The notes under the pieces: model-generated
Told to the model about the DNA's origin: nothing
Seen by the model: only the letters and a program-made list of their open reading frames with translations
Database searches by the model: none
Source of the DNA: Corallococcus sicarius
Lineage (GTDB): Bacteria > Myxococcota > Myxococcia > Myxococcales > Myxococcaceae
Assembly (NCBI RefSeq): GCF_003611735.1
Contig: NZ_RAWG01000035.1
Coordinates: 1-49,318 of the forward strand
Length of the DNA: 49,318 nt
Direction of reading: 5' to 3'
Position numbers and translations under genes: made by a program
In this document: positions 1-9,026 of the stretch, one piece after another
Position numbering within the stretch: the first letter of the stretch is position 1
Layout of the letters: each line of letters opens with the position of its first letter

Positions 1-102
1 CAGGGGGCCCCCTCCCCGCCCCCTCCGTCCAGCCTTGTCGACCATTCCTAGAATCAACAGTGGGCCTGGGCATGGAGGCTCAACTCAAAAGGGGGAGCAG
101 GG

Positions 103-2826
103 ATGATGACAGCCGAGGCCAGCACCGAAGCACGCGGCCTCTCCGACTGGGCCCGGCAGTTCGAGGTCGTCGTCTGGACCGCCGACGCGGTGACGCTTCA
201 GCTGCTGCACGTGAGCCCGAGTGCCGCCGGGATTCTGGGCCATCCGCTGGAGCAGTGGTGGACCGAGCCGGACTTCCTCACCCGGCATGTGCACCCCGAG
301 GACCTGGACGACGCGCTGACGCTCTTCCTGGACGGCACGCGCCGACGGAGCGGGCGCAGCGGCGTGCTCCGGTTCCTGGATGCGGACGGGCAGGCGCTCC
401 CCTTTCTCACCAAGGTGCTCACGCGCGAGGACAGCGAGGGCCATGCCCCCCAGCTGCGGTGCTTGATGGTGCGCCTGGAGCGCCCCCCCTGCGCCAGCCA
501 GGAACCGGAGCGCTTCGAGCGGGAGCGGGAAGTGCTCCTGCGCAAGGAGCACGAAGCCCGGGAGCGCGCGGAGGCGCTGGCCCGGCAGCTCGCGGCCGGC
601 GAGTCGCGCTTCCGCAGCATCTTCGACTCCCACCTCATCGGGCTCGTGTTCAGCGACAACCACGGCCGCATCCTGGATGCCAACGACGCCTTCCTGCGCA
701 TCGTGGGCTACAGCCGCGAGGACCTGGAGACGGGCCGCATCAACTTCCTGGACCTGACCCCGCCGGAGTTCCAGGCGGTGACACAGCGGGCGATGGAGGC
801 CATCGAAGCCCGCGGCGTGACGAGCACCTTCGAGAAGGAGTACGTGCGCAAGGACGGCCGTCGCGTGCCCATCCTGCTGGGCAGCGTCCGCCTGCCCGCC
901 CTGGCTCAGAATGCCACCTTCGTGCTGGACCTGACGGAGCGCAAGGAGGCCGAAGCGGAGCGCGAGCGCTTCTTCCGCCTGGCGCCGGACATGTTTTGCA
1001 TCGCCGGCATGGACGGCTTCTTCAAGCGGGTGAACCCGGCCTTCACGCGCAGCCTGGGCTGGAGCGAGCGGGAGCTCCTCGCCCGGCCCTTCCTGGACTT
1101 CATCCACCCGGAGGACCGAGGCAGGGGGGAGGCGACGCTGGACGCCCTGAAGCAGGGAGACGCCGGCCCCGGGCTCTCCGTCCGCGTCGCGTGCAAGGAC
1201 GGCGTGTGGAAGTGGCTCGACTGGACCGCCGAGCCCGTGCCGGAGACGGGCCTCATCTACGCCTCCGCGCGCGACGTCACCCAACAGCGGGAAGCCGAGA
1301 AGCAGCTCGTGCTGGCGGAGCAGCGGCTGCGGACCGTCATCAACAGCGGGCCGCTCGTCCTCGCCGTGGTCGACGCCGAGGGCCGCTTCCTCGTGTCCGA
1401 GGGCAAGGGGCTGCGGAGCATGGGCCTCGCTCCGGGCCAGGTGGTGGGACAGTCCGCCCTGGAGCTGTACGCGAACGAGCCCCAGGTGGTGGAGTTCCTC
1501 CAGCGGGGACTGCGGGGAGAGACCTGCTCCACCATCGTCCGGACCGCGGGGCTCACCTTCGAGGTGTTCTACCAGCCCGTCCTGAACGAGGCCGGCCGCG
1601 TCGCCAGCCTCAGCATCGCGGCGCTGGACGTGACGGAGCGCGTCCGGGTGGAGGCCGAGCGGGAAGAGCTCATCCGCCAGCTGATGCACGAGCGGAGCAT
1701 CCTCCAGGCCGTCCTGCGGCAGCTGCCCCACTCCGTCTACATCGCGGAGGCGCCCAGCGGCAGACTCTTCCTCGCCAACGAGCAGGCGGTGACACAGATT
1801 CGCGGCCCTACAGAACCCACCCTGAACGTGGAGGGGTACCGCGCCTATCCGGGCTTCCATGCCGACGGGCGGCCGTATGAGCCAAACGAGTGGCCCCTGT
1901 CGCGGGCCATGGCCTCTGGAGTGCCGGTCATGGCCGAGGCCGTCCACGTCATCCGGGGCGACGGCAGCCGGGGCGTCATCGAGTACAGCGCGACGCCCGT
2001 GCGCGACGCAAAGGGCCACATCACCCACGGCGTGGTGATGGGGGTGGACGTCACCGCGCGCAAGGCGGCGGAGCAGGAGCGGGAGCGACTCCTGGACGAG
2101 CTGAAGCTGGCGGTCAGCGCCCGCGACGAGTTCCTGGGCATCGCCAGCCATGAGCTCAAGACGCCGCTGACGACCCTGACCCTCAAGCTCGAAGCACTTG
2201 CGTGCGTGGCCAGCGCCGAGCCGGAGTCCCCCATGGCCCGGCGTCTCGCGCCCCACCTGGAGGTCATGCGGCGGCAGGTGAAGCGGCTCGCCGTCCTGGT
2301 GAACGACCTCCTGGATGTGTCGAACATCCGCGCGGGACGGCTGGCCCTCACGCTCGAACCGCAACAGTGCGACCTCGCGGCGCTGGTGAGGGACGTGGCC
2401 GGGCGCTTCGACACCGAGGCGAAGCGCGCGGGCTGCGAGGTCCACCTCCACGCTCCCGCGCCGGTGGTGGGCGCCTGGGACAGCTCGCGGCTGGAGCAGG
2501 TGGTGACGAACCTGCTGGCGAACGCCATCAAGTATGGCCCCGGCCACCCGGTGATGCTGGGCGTGGAGGCCGTGGACGGGCGCGCGAGGCTGACGGTCCA
2601 CGACCGGGGCATCGGCATCGCGCCGGAGGACCTCCAGCGCATCTGGGGCAAGTTCGAGCGCGCGGTGTCCGAGCGCCACTATGGGGGACTGGGCCTGGGG
2701 CTCTACATCTCGCGGCAGATTGTCGAGGCCCTGGGCGGCACGGTGAAGGCAGAGAGCGCCCTCGGCGAGGGCGCCACGTTCATCGTCGAGCTTCCACTGC
2801 GGGGCGGCGCGGAGCGCAGCGCCTGA
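103..2826 (+). CDS. Multi-PAS sensor histidine kinase (soluble)
   Basis: This 907-residue protein should autophosphorylate on histidine in response to a cytoplasmic signal and pass the phosphate to an unlinked response regulator. About five PAS-type segments can be seen, at roughly 20-130, 165-280, 285-395, 400-520 and 525-655. Several are followed by the usual linker ending such as DLTERKEAE or DVTARKAAE. The HisKA H-box SHELKTPL puts the phosphoacceptor at His683. The ATPase part has N-box NLLANAIKYG, G1 DRGIGI and G2 GGLGLGLYIS. No signal peptide, membrane helix or receiver domain is present, so it is a cytosolic orphan kinase. The start is the first of two adjacent ATG codons behind GGGGGAG. 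The next gene is convergent, so no operon partner is visible. Ligand and partner regulator are unknown. Confidence 0.93.
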   Translation: MMTAEASTEARGLSDWARQFEVVVWTADAVTLQLLHVSPSAAGILGHPLEQWWTEPDFLTRHVHPEDLDDALTLFLDGTRRRSGRSGVLRFLDADGQALPFLTKVLTREDSEGHAPQLRCLMVRLERPPCASQEPERFEREREVLLRKEHEARERAEALARQLAAGESRFRSIFDSHLIGLVFSDNHGRILDANDAFLRIVGYSREDLETGRINFLDLTPPEFQAVTQRAMEAIEARGVTSTFEKEYVRKDGRRVPILLGSVRLPALAQNATFVLDLTERKEAEAERERFFRLAPDMFCIAGMDGFFKRVNPAFTRSLGWSERELLARPFLDFIHPEDRGRGEATLDALKQGDAGPGLSVRVACKDGVWKWLDWTAEPVPETGLIYASARDVTQQREAEKQLVLAEQRLRTVINSGPLVLAVVDAEGRFLVSEGKGLRSMGLAPGQVVGQSALELYANEPQVVEFLQRGLRGETCSTIVRTAGLTFEVFYQPVLNEAGRVASLSIAALDVTERVRVEAEREELIRQLMHERSILQAVLRQLPHSVYIAEAPSGRLFLANEQAVTQIRGPTEPTLNVEGYRAYPGFHADGRPYEPNEWPLSRAMASGVPVMAEAVHVIRGDGSRGVIEYSATPVRDAKGHITHGVVMGVDVTARKAAEQERERLLDELKLAVSARDEFLGIASHELKTPLTTLTLKLEALACVASAEPESPMARRLAPHLEVMRRQVKRLAVLVNDLLDVSNIRAGRLALTLEPQQCDLAALVRDVAGRFDTEAKRAGCEVHLHAPAPVVGAWDSSRLEQVVTNLLANAIKYGPGHPVMLGVEAVDGRARLTVHDRGIGIAPEDLQRIWGKFERAVSERHYGGLGLGLYISRQIVEALGGTVKAESALGEGATFIVELPLRGGAERSA

Positions 2827-2859
2827 CGCGGAAACACCCCGTGCCGCCTCCCGCCTGGG

Positions 2860-3711
2860 TCAATGCCTGACGGGGCCGGAGCCGGGCTCTAGCGTCAGCG
2901 CCTCCTCGGTCGCCGGGTCGGTCTTGCCCATCGCCTGCTTCTCCCGCGCCTGTAGCGCCTGCGGCGCCTCTGGCATGGGCCTGGCCCTCGCCGCGTCCAC
3001 CGCGGGGAGTTTCAACCACGCCACGCTCGCGCCCGAGTGGCTTCGATTGGAGGCCGAGTAGCGGACCGTGTACGGGCCAGACTCCGCGCCATGGGACACG
3101 AGCAGCGGGTCGCTGCCGGGCTCGAGCACCATGGACACGTGCTCGCCGGCTCCGTTGCGATGCCAGAGCACGAGGTCGCCTGGTTTGATCTGGGATGACG
3201 AGACCGGCGTCAGGTAGCTGAGCAGCGTGCCGGTGTAGCCCTGCCCGTTGTAGCCCAGGCCATTGGGGTCGGGGGCACCTGCCCACTTGTAGCAGAGCGT
3301 GACGAAGCCGGAGCAGTCGATGTTGAGCGGCAGCTGATGACGCGCGTTGAGGCCGTCGATGGGACGCACCTGCTGGTAGTGGATGCCCGCCGCGTTCGTG
3401 ATGCCCCAGTTCGCCTCGGAGACGATCTTCGCGCGCAGGCCGCTCACGACGACGACGGGCTCTCTCAGCGCGGCCCAGGTGCGCGCGCCAACGATGCCAT
3501 CCGCCACCAGCTGGTGCGAGCGTTGGAAGGCCACCACCGCGGACTTCGTCTTCGCGCCGAAGATCCCGTCAGCGCTTCCCACACTGAAGCCTGCCTTGTT
3601 GAGCAGTTGTTGGAGTTCGACAACGGCATCCCCCCGCGAGCCCTCCTGGAGAACGGGGTCGCCTTTCATTTCCCGGCTCGGCTCCGAGCCGGGGGTTTCT
3701 TGAATGGACAT
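2860..3711 (-). CDS. Peptidoglycan-binding NlpC/P60-type hydrolase
   Basis: A predicted cell-wall amidase or endopeptidase of 283 residues. Residues 22-85 form a PG_binding_1 repeat (GSRGDAVVELQQLL, then DGIFGAKTKSAVVAFQ, then DGIVGARTW). Residues 95-255 look like an NlpC/P60-fold cysteine hydrolase, with IDCSGFV giving Cys133, GEHVSMV giving His191, and a possible third polar residue near SHGAES (His207). There is no signal peptide or lipobox. It either acts inside the cell, is exported by a non-Sec route (type VI effector or phage-like lysin), or is released by lysis. The start is set by a perfect AGGAGG seven bases upstream; the frame stays open about 100 bases further but without such a site. 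It is divergent from the VWA gene at 3901. Confidence 0.85.
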   Translation of the reverse strand: MSIQETPGSEPSREMKGDPVLQEGSRGDAVVELQQLLNKAGFSVGSADGIFGAKTKSAVVAFQRSHQLVADGIVGARTWAALREPVVVVSGLRAKIVSEANWGITNAAGIHYQQVRPIDGLNARHQLPLNIDCSGFVTLCYKWAGAPDPNGLGYNGQGYTGTLLSYLTPVSSSQIKPGDLVLWHRNGAGEHVSMVLEPGSDPLLVSHGAESGPYTVRYSASNRSHSGASVAWLKLPAVDAARARPMPEAPQALQAREKQAMGKTDPATEEALTLEPGSGPVRH

Positions 3712-3718
3712 GGGTGCA

Positions 3719-3724
3719 CCTCCT
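3719..3724 (-). promoter_or_regulatory. Consensus Shine-Dalgarno deciding the start of the NlpC/P60 gene
   Basis: AGGAGG on the minus strand ends seven bases before the ATG at 3711. It favours this start over in-frame ATGs further upstream. Confidence 0.75.
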
Positions 3725-3900
3725 CTGGGAAGTGTCGTCATCCCCGTGGGACGGAGCACCCCCGCCAGAGCGTTACGCTCGCCTCCCTCGCACCTGATTG
3801 TGCGTGCGCTCACGCGCTGTCACGAGGTGGGACGGGGCGTCATGACGGGTGACAGGGGGTTGGAATAGGCTGCCTTGCGTCCCTTACGAAAGGCTCCGCA

Positions 3901-5739
3901 TTGAAGACCACGTACACGCTCAGTCACCCCGTCCTGCCCATGGGGACGTCATCCAAGGTCGACCTGCTGGTGACGTTCTCGGCGGAGGGGGGCGCGGCGT
4001 CCGCGCGGCGCTCGCTCAACCTGGGGCTCGTCATCGACCGTTCGGGTTCCATGGCGGGTGCGCCGCTGAAGAACGCCATCAAGGCCTCGCACGAACTGGT
4101 GGAGCGCATGGGCCCCGAGGATTCGCTGTCCATCGTGGCCTATGACGACACGGTGGCCACGATGCTCGCCCCGGTGAAGGTCACGGACAAGGCGGCCATC
4201 GGCAAGGCGCTCGCAAGGATTACCGCGGGCGGCTGCACCAATCTGAGCGGCGGGTGGCTCAAGGGCGTGGACCACGTGAAAAGCCAGCTGTCCAGCGAGC
4301 GCATCAACCGCGTGCTGCTGCTCACGGATGGCAAGGCCAACACGGGCATCCAGGACACGGGCCAGCTCATCGACATGGCGCGCGAGAGATCCAGTGCGGG
4401 CATCATCACCACGACGCTGGGCTTCGGCGCCAACTTCAACGAGGACCTGCTCATCGGCATGGCCAATGCCGGCGAGGGGCACTTCTATTACATCCAGTCG
4501 CCCGAGGATGCCGCGGGGGTGTTCCGCATCGAGATGGAGGGCCTGGGCTCGCTGGTGGCGCAAAACCTGGAGGTGGTGATCAAGCCCGCGTCCACCGTGA
4601 AGGTGGCAAGCGTGCTCAACCGCTACCGTTTCGCGGCGCAAGGCCAGGAGGTGACGGTGGGGTTGGGGGACGTGTACGCCACGGAGCCGCGGCAGCTCGC
4701 AGCGGAGCTGTCGGTGGAGGCGCCGTCGGTGGCCGGGCCGGTGGCGCTTGCCACCCTGGTGTTCCGGGCGCAGGTGGTGGTGGAAGGGCGCGTGCGGGAG
4801 CTGACGGGCGAGGTGCCCATCCTCGCGCACCTGGCCCCGGCCGCGGAGTCGGCGGCGACGGCGACGGACAAGCACGTGCTGGCCCAGACGAGCCGCCTGC
4901 GCATCGCGCGTGTGAAGGATCAGGCCATCGAGCTGGCGGACAAGGGGGACCTGCCCTCGGCCTCCCGGCGTCTGCGCGAGGTCATCTCCGAGCTGTCACT
5001 CCTCCTGGACAAGGCGTCGTATGAGCTCTCCGAGGAGGTGGAGCAACTGGCGCACTACGCACAGCGGATGGAGTCGCGCACGTACGACGCGGTAATTCGC
5101 AAGGAGCTGAGGGACCAGTCGTATCAGGCGGGCACGCGCAACCGAGGGGACCTGGCGCTGCGTGGGACGGCGGGAGGCTCGGCGGACAGCCTGGAGGCCG
5201 TCAGCGACGCGGGCGGGGGCATCGTGCTGGAGTGCGTGCGCGAGGGCGGCAAGCTGCGCGTGCACACCGTCTCCCCGGGGCATGACACGAGCTTCAACGT
5301 GCAGTTCCCCCGGAGCGCGCGCGAGGAGGGCGTGCGCTACGTGGTGGAGAAGCTGGAGACGTCCGGAGACGGCACCTTCTACCGGGTGGTGGGAGACATC
5401 AAGCGGCTGGTGGTGCCGGGACAGGACCGGCCGGCGCGGAGCCAGGCCACAGCCCCAGCGAACAAGGGCAAGCCCACGGCCTCGAAGGTGACGGCGAGCT
5501 CGGCGGCGGACCTGCCCACGACGACCAGCGTGGGCACGGGCATCATCATCCAGTGCGTCAAGGAGGGCAGCAAGCTGCGCGCCCGCGTGGTGTCCGACGG
5601 ATACGACCCGGATCTCAACATCCGCTTCCCCCGCGACATCCGGGAGGAGAACGTCCTCTACGTGGTGGACGAAATCATCACCATGGCCAATGGCAGCTCC
5701 TACATCGCCTGCGGCGACATCCGCCGACTGGTGCAGTAG
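3901..5739 (+). CDS. VWA domain protein with two C-terminal repeat modules
   Basis: A 612-residue protein starting at TTG behind GAAAGG. The von Willebrand A domain covers about residues 20-215. Its metal-ion-dependent adhesion site DRSGS (Asp46, Ser48, Ser50) is followed by a conserved Thr in GCTNLSGG and the aspartate of LLLTDGK, so the metal site looks intact. A middle region of roughly 215-400 resembles the post-VWA part of this family. The C-terminus carries two homologous modules, at about 437-500 and 544-611. Each runs GxGIxxxCVxEGxKLR, then V(S)xGxDxxxNxxFPRxxREExVxYVV, and ends GDIxRLV. A low-complexity Ala/Lys/Pro linker separates them. No signal peptide is seen. The role is probably scaffold or adhesion; the repeat fold is not recognised. 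It converges with the lipoprotein gene at 5769. Confidence 0.85.
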   Translation: MKTTYTLSHPVLPMGTSSKVDLLVTFSAEGGAASARRSLNLGLVIDRSGSMAGAPLKNAIKASHELVERMGPEDSLSIVAYDDTVATMLAPVKVTDKAAIGKALARITAGGCTNLSGGWLKGVDHVKSQLSSERINRVLLLTDGKANTGIQDTGQLIDMARERSSAGIITTTLGFGANFNEDLLIGMANAGEGHFYYIQSPEDAAGVFRIEMEGLGSLVAQNLEVVIKPASTVKVASVLNRYRFAAQGQEVTVGLGDVYATEPRQLAAELSVEAPSVAGPVALATLVFRAQVVVEGRVRELTGEVPILAHLAPAAESAATATDKHVLAQTSRLRIARVKDQAIELADKGDLPSASRRLREVISELSLLLDKASYELSEEVEQLAHYAQRMESRTYDAVIRKELRDQSYQAGTRNRGDLALRGTAGGSADSLEAVSDAGGGIVLECVREGGKLRVHTVSPGHDTSFNVQFPRSAREEGVRYVVEKLETSGDGTFYRVVGDIKRLVVPGQDRPARSQATAPANKGKPTASKVTASSAADLPTTTSVGTGIIIQCVKEGSKLRARVVSDGYDPDLNIRFPRDIREENVLYVVDEIITMANGSSYIACGDIRRLVQ

Positions 5740-5768
5740 GGACACGCGCTCCGAACCAGGCCTGAGCG

Positions 5769-7085
5769 TCAAGGCGCCGTCGTGGGCGGCTTCCAGATGA
5801 ACACGTTTCGCCGGGTGCTGTTGGCCACGACGAACACGTTGCGCGCGGGGCTGTAGCGGAACCGGCCATAGGTGCCATTCGAAGCAGGCGGGCCCGGGTC
5901 GTCGCCCGTGCCGGTGAGCTCCACCCATCTCGCGGTCTGCAAATCCAGCATCGCCAGCCTGCGACCGCCCGGATACGCAACGAACCGGTCGAGCACCGGC
6001 GAGTACGCGAGTCCGGGCGCTCCGCCGACCGGCTCGCTCAAGCCCGTGGTGGTCACCGTGGCGTGGGTCTTCGCCGCGTCGTTCAGCGCGTAGGTCGACA
6101 CGGTGGCGCCCTCACGGACCAGCGCGAGGACGTTGCGCTTCGTGTCCACGGCCGCGCCCGCGTAGTAGAAGCCCGCTCCGTTCGGCGCGTGCGCGGTCCA
6201 GGCATCGGCGACCGGGTCGTACTCGTGGAGCTTCCTCGGCCCGACGTACCAGAGGTGGCCTCGCGCGTCGGCGGCGCTCGCGCCGTAGTCGAGGACCGGG
6301 TTGTTCGCGCCGCGCACCCAGCGTGCGGTCGCGAAGTCGAAGCCCATCACCCGTGGAGCGCCGGCCTGACCGCTGGGATAGGAGCCGACGGAACCGAGCA
6401 CGTAGAAGCGGCCCGTCGCCTCGCTGAAGGCGATGTTGCCGTAGGTGTGCGCGCTGCGCGGCTGCTGCGAGTCCAGTTGCGCGCTGATGCTCGGGTCGTC
6501 GCACAGCTCGTGGCGCACGTAGCCGGAGGGGCCCAGGCCCGCGTCGGGGATGTCGAGTGACGCAACGGAGGGGTAGAGACCGCACGTCTCGACCCGCTTG
6601 TCGCGCATCACCGGGGTGACGCTGTTGCCGGTCATGCCCGTCGGAAGGTCGGTCCAGCGCTTCCACGTCATCGACGCGAGGTCGAACGTGAACACGTTGT
6701 TGTACGACGAGTCGTCGTGACCGCCGCCCCAGACGACCAGCCGGTCCCGGAGCGAGTCGTACGCTCCGCCGCTCCACGCAATCATCACCGCTTCGCACGG
6801 GTAGCTGGAGTACGGCTGGGGGCAGACATCCGCCATCTGCGTGTCGGGCAGCTCCTTCCAGGAGCCCTCGGGCATGGCGGCGATGATGGCGTCGATGGGA
6901 CCGGGTTCGATTCCGCCCGCGTCAGGCGTGATGACGGGGCCGCCATCCTCCCCGTCGCCGCCATCCCGGGCGACGACTCCTCCGTCCCCCGGGAGCGGCT
7001 CTGATCCGGATTTGCCGCAACCGGGAGCAAGGAGGGCCCAGAGGAGTGCCGCGGCCGGGATGCAGCTTCGAAGGACTTGTCGCAT
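5769..7085 (-). CDS. Kelch/beta-propeller-like lipoprotein
   Basis: A 438-residue secreted lipoprotein. The N-terminal signal peptide ends in the lipobox LLAPGC, so Cys23 is probably lipidated. A Gly/Asp-rich linker (residues 24-60) follows. The rest contains repeated blade-like strands such as RLVVWGGGHDDSSYNNVFTF, GRFYVLGSVGSYP and GHLWYVGPRKLHEYDP, each pairing a 'visualised quantity' strand with a Trp/Tyr-rich one, as in Kelch or galactose-oxidase-type propellers. No catalytic residues were recognised. It probably sits on the outer membrane and binds a ligand, but its function is unknown. It is separated by about 75 bp from another lipoprotein gene on the same strand, and the two may share a transcript. 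Confidence 0.8.
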   Translation of the reverse strand: MRQVLRSCIPAAALLWALLAPGCGKSGSEPLPGDGGVVARDGGDGEDGGPVITPDAGGIEPGPIDAIIAAMPEGSWKELPDTQMADVCPQPYSSYPCEAVMIAWSGGAYDSLRDRLVVWGGGHDDSSYNNVFTFDLASMTWKRWTDLPTGMTGNSVTPVMRDKRVETCGLYPSVASLDIPDAGLGPSGYVRHELCDDPSISAQLDSQQPRSAHTYGNIAFSEATGRFYVLGSVGSYPSGQAGAPRVMGFDFATARWVRGANNPVLDYGASAADARGHLWYVGPRKLHEYDPVADAWTAHAPNGAGFYYAGAAVDTKRNVLALVREGATVSTYALNDAAKTHATVTTTGLSEPVGGAPGLAYSPVLDRFVAYPGGRRLAMLDLQTARWVELTGTGDDPGPPASNGTYGRFRYSPARNVFVVANSTRRNVFIWKPPTTAP

Positions 7086-7160
7086 TCCACATCCTGCGCA
7101 AAGGCACGCAGGGGCGCAATCTCCGAAGGCATCGTCGGCCCGGCACCCGCTGGCGCCGCG

Positions 7161-9026
7161 CTACGGCCGCCAGGCGTAGGGCGGCGCGAGCGTGACGTCC
7201 GTCGTGTTCGAAGCGGCAGGGGTGTTTGGATCGACGAACCCGAAGTAGGTGCCGCTCGACTTGTTCAGGCCCACGCCCCGGTATTCGAGGTCGCCGATGA
7301 GCTGCGCCGTGCCCGACACCGACTGCTGGCCCTCGTAGAAGCCCAGCGGGTAGAAGGTGGAGGCGACCCTGGCCGATCCGCTCACGCTGAAGCCGTTCGT
7401 CAGCACGGAGAGGCCGGTGACGGTGCCACCGGAGACGTTGCCCGACAGGACCACGGCGTGGTCGTCGATGCGCGCCGCCCCACTCACGGTTCCGCCGAGC
7501 ACCTGCGCGTAGGGTCCGACGTACACGCTCGACGGCACGCCGCTGACGACGCAGCCGCCGCCGTTCGAATGACGCTGCGTTCCTGAAGGACAGGCCTCCT
7601 GCGTGCCGCTCCTGAACCCCTCGGGCCAGGCGTTCGTGAGCTGCACCATCCAGGGGTAGCGGTGGAGGGTGTTGTACGGCTGATCCCAGACAATCTGCTT
7701 CTGCACCGACGGGGTTCCGACCACGACCAGGAACAGCGCTTCACCGGAGTTGACGCAGAAGTGGAGCGCGCCATCCGCGCCGCGCTGCAGGGGGCTGTAG
7801 CGCGGCGTGGTGATGGCGCTGTCCGTGGCGACCAGGCCCCAGCGCCAATCCGAGTCCGCGCCGGCCTGCGTGACGCCACGGAAGGTCACGGTCACGCTCG
7901 TGGCGCCCGCCTCCGGGTAGAGCCGCACGATGTTGTAGCCCCAGCGCTGCGGCGCCCAGCCGGCCGGCGTCACGAACCGCCGGTTCGTCGCGGAGGCCGC
8001 ATCCAGCGGCTCGAGCTGGGTCAGGCGCAGGCGCCGCTCGGGGCGCGTCTTGCTCGTGATGGCGCCGTACCTGGCGCGATAGGTCGGCCCCTGGTTGCCG
8101 CCGCTGGTGGGGGGCGGATCCTTGTAGTCCCAGGTCACGTTGTGCATCGCCCACTCGCCGAAGAAGTCGTTCAGCTGGCTGATGTTCCAGCCCCGCGTCT
8201 TCATGATCTGCGAGAACGGATCGTTGCTCGGGCTGCTCGTCCAGATGTCATTGACGGCGCTGTAGCAGTGCTTGTCCTTCAGGAACTCCATGAACTGCCA
8301 GTTGCAGTAGCGGTCGCGCGTCGAGCCCAGGTACACGTGGGGGGCGTTCACGGCCATCTCCGAGCAATGCACCTCGGTGCGGTACTCGGGGAGCTGGTGC
8401 GGCATGAAGTTGGCGTGGCTCTCGTAGATCCAGCCGCAGGTGTTGGACTGGTTGCACGTCATGCCGCCGCTCACGCTCTGCACGGCATGCATGAACTCGT
8501 GCGCCAGCCCCCAGTGGTCATTGAGCGCGCCAGGGCCAATCCACATCCCCATCCGCGTCGAACTCCAGGCGCCACCGGACAGCCCCCAGTTGGAGTGGAC
8601 GTGGACGCTGACCTTGGTCTTGCTCGTCAGGTTGCAGAGTGGTTCCTTGAAGAAGATGGGCGACCCGAAGTAGGCCTTCCAGACGGTGTTCTCGAGCGTG
8701 TCGAGCGCGGCCTGGGCGGTGGTGCTGGAGATGGCCTCATCCGAGTAGATGGCGAAGTGGGCGGACTCCCTGATCAGCGCGAAGTTCGTGTGGTCCGGAT
8801 CCGGTCCGCCCGCCCTCCAGGTGCCCGGGGTGCAGGCCGGCGGCGAGGTCGGGCAGCTCGTGGCCCAGGCCGTCGTCGTGGTCCCAGGCTCGCATGCGAG
8901 CGCGGCCTCCACGGAACGGGGTTCGCGCTCGGCCTCCGTCAGCTCTCCCTCCGGGAGACACCCGGCGCCGAGGACGCCCATCACGAACAGCAAGGCAGGC
9001 AGAGGCAGTGTCTTGTTGAAGCTCAT
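7161..9026 (-). CDS. DUF6055-type metalloprotease-like lipoprotein with beta-rich C-terminus
   Basis: A 621-residue lipoprotein whose signal peptide ends in VLGAGC. Around residues 85-250 it resembles the DUF6055 family. A zinc-binding HEFMH motif (His176-His180) is followed 22 residues after the second His by IYESH (Glu202), which fits a gluzincin-like HExxH...E site. About 360-500 is a beta-sandwich-like region. The last 110 residues have a regular VSGxARI / LSGNVSGGTVTG / VSGSARVAS pattern, suggesting a left-handed beta-helix. The chosen ATG gives a classical lipoprotein signal sequence; an in-frame ATG at 9065 would add 13 charged residues. Likely an exported protease or a carbohydrate-associated surface protein. 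Confidence 0.8.
   Translation of the reverse strand: MSFNKTLPLPALLFVMGVLGAGCLPEGELTEAEREPRSVEAALACEPGTTTTAWATSCPTSPPACTPGTWRAGGPDPDHTNFALIRESAHFAIYSDEAISSTTAQAALDTLENTVWKAYFGSPIFFKEPLCNLTSKTKVSVHVHSNWGLSGGAWSSTRMGMWIGPGALNDHWGLAHEFMHAVQSVSGGMTCNQSNTCGWIYESHANFMPHQLPEYRTEVHCSEMAVNAPHVYLGSTRDRYCNWQFMEFLKDKHCYSAVNDIWTSSPSNDPFSQIMKTRGWNISQLNDFFGEWAMHNVTWDYKDPPPTSGGNQGPTYRARYGAITSKTRPERRLRLTQLEPLDAASATNRRFVTPAGWAPQRWGYNIVRLYPEAGATSVTVTFRGVTQAGADSDWRWGLVATDSAITTPRYSPLQRGADGALHFCVNSGEALFLVVVGTPSVQKQIVWDQPYNTLHRYPWMVQLTNAWPEGFRSGTQEACPSGTQRHSNGGGCVVSGVPSSVYVGPYAQVLGGTVSGAARIDDHAVVLSGNVSGGTVTGLSVLTNGFSVSGSARVASTFYPLGFYEGQQSVSGTAQLIGDLEYRGVGLNKSSGTYFGFVDPNTPAASNTTDVTLAPPYAWRP

Noticed and set aside
2-13. 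AGGGGGCCCCCT palindrome at the left edge
   Set aside because: It has no loop, no T-run and no gene in view to its left; it may be chance in GC-rich DNA.
85-2679. An 864-codon open frame opposite the PAS kinase
   Set aside because: It is a shadow of a kinase with all conserved boxes on the plus strand.
6901-6915. GGTTCGATTCC, a tRNA T-arm-like string
   Set aside because: It lies within the propeller lipoprotein gene and no acceptor or anticodon stem can be formed around it.
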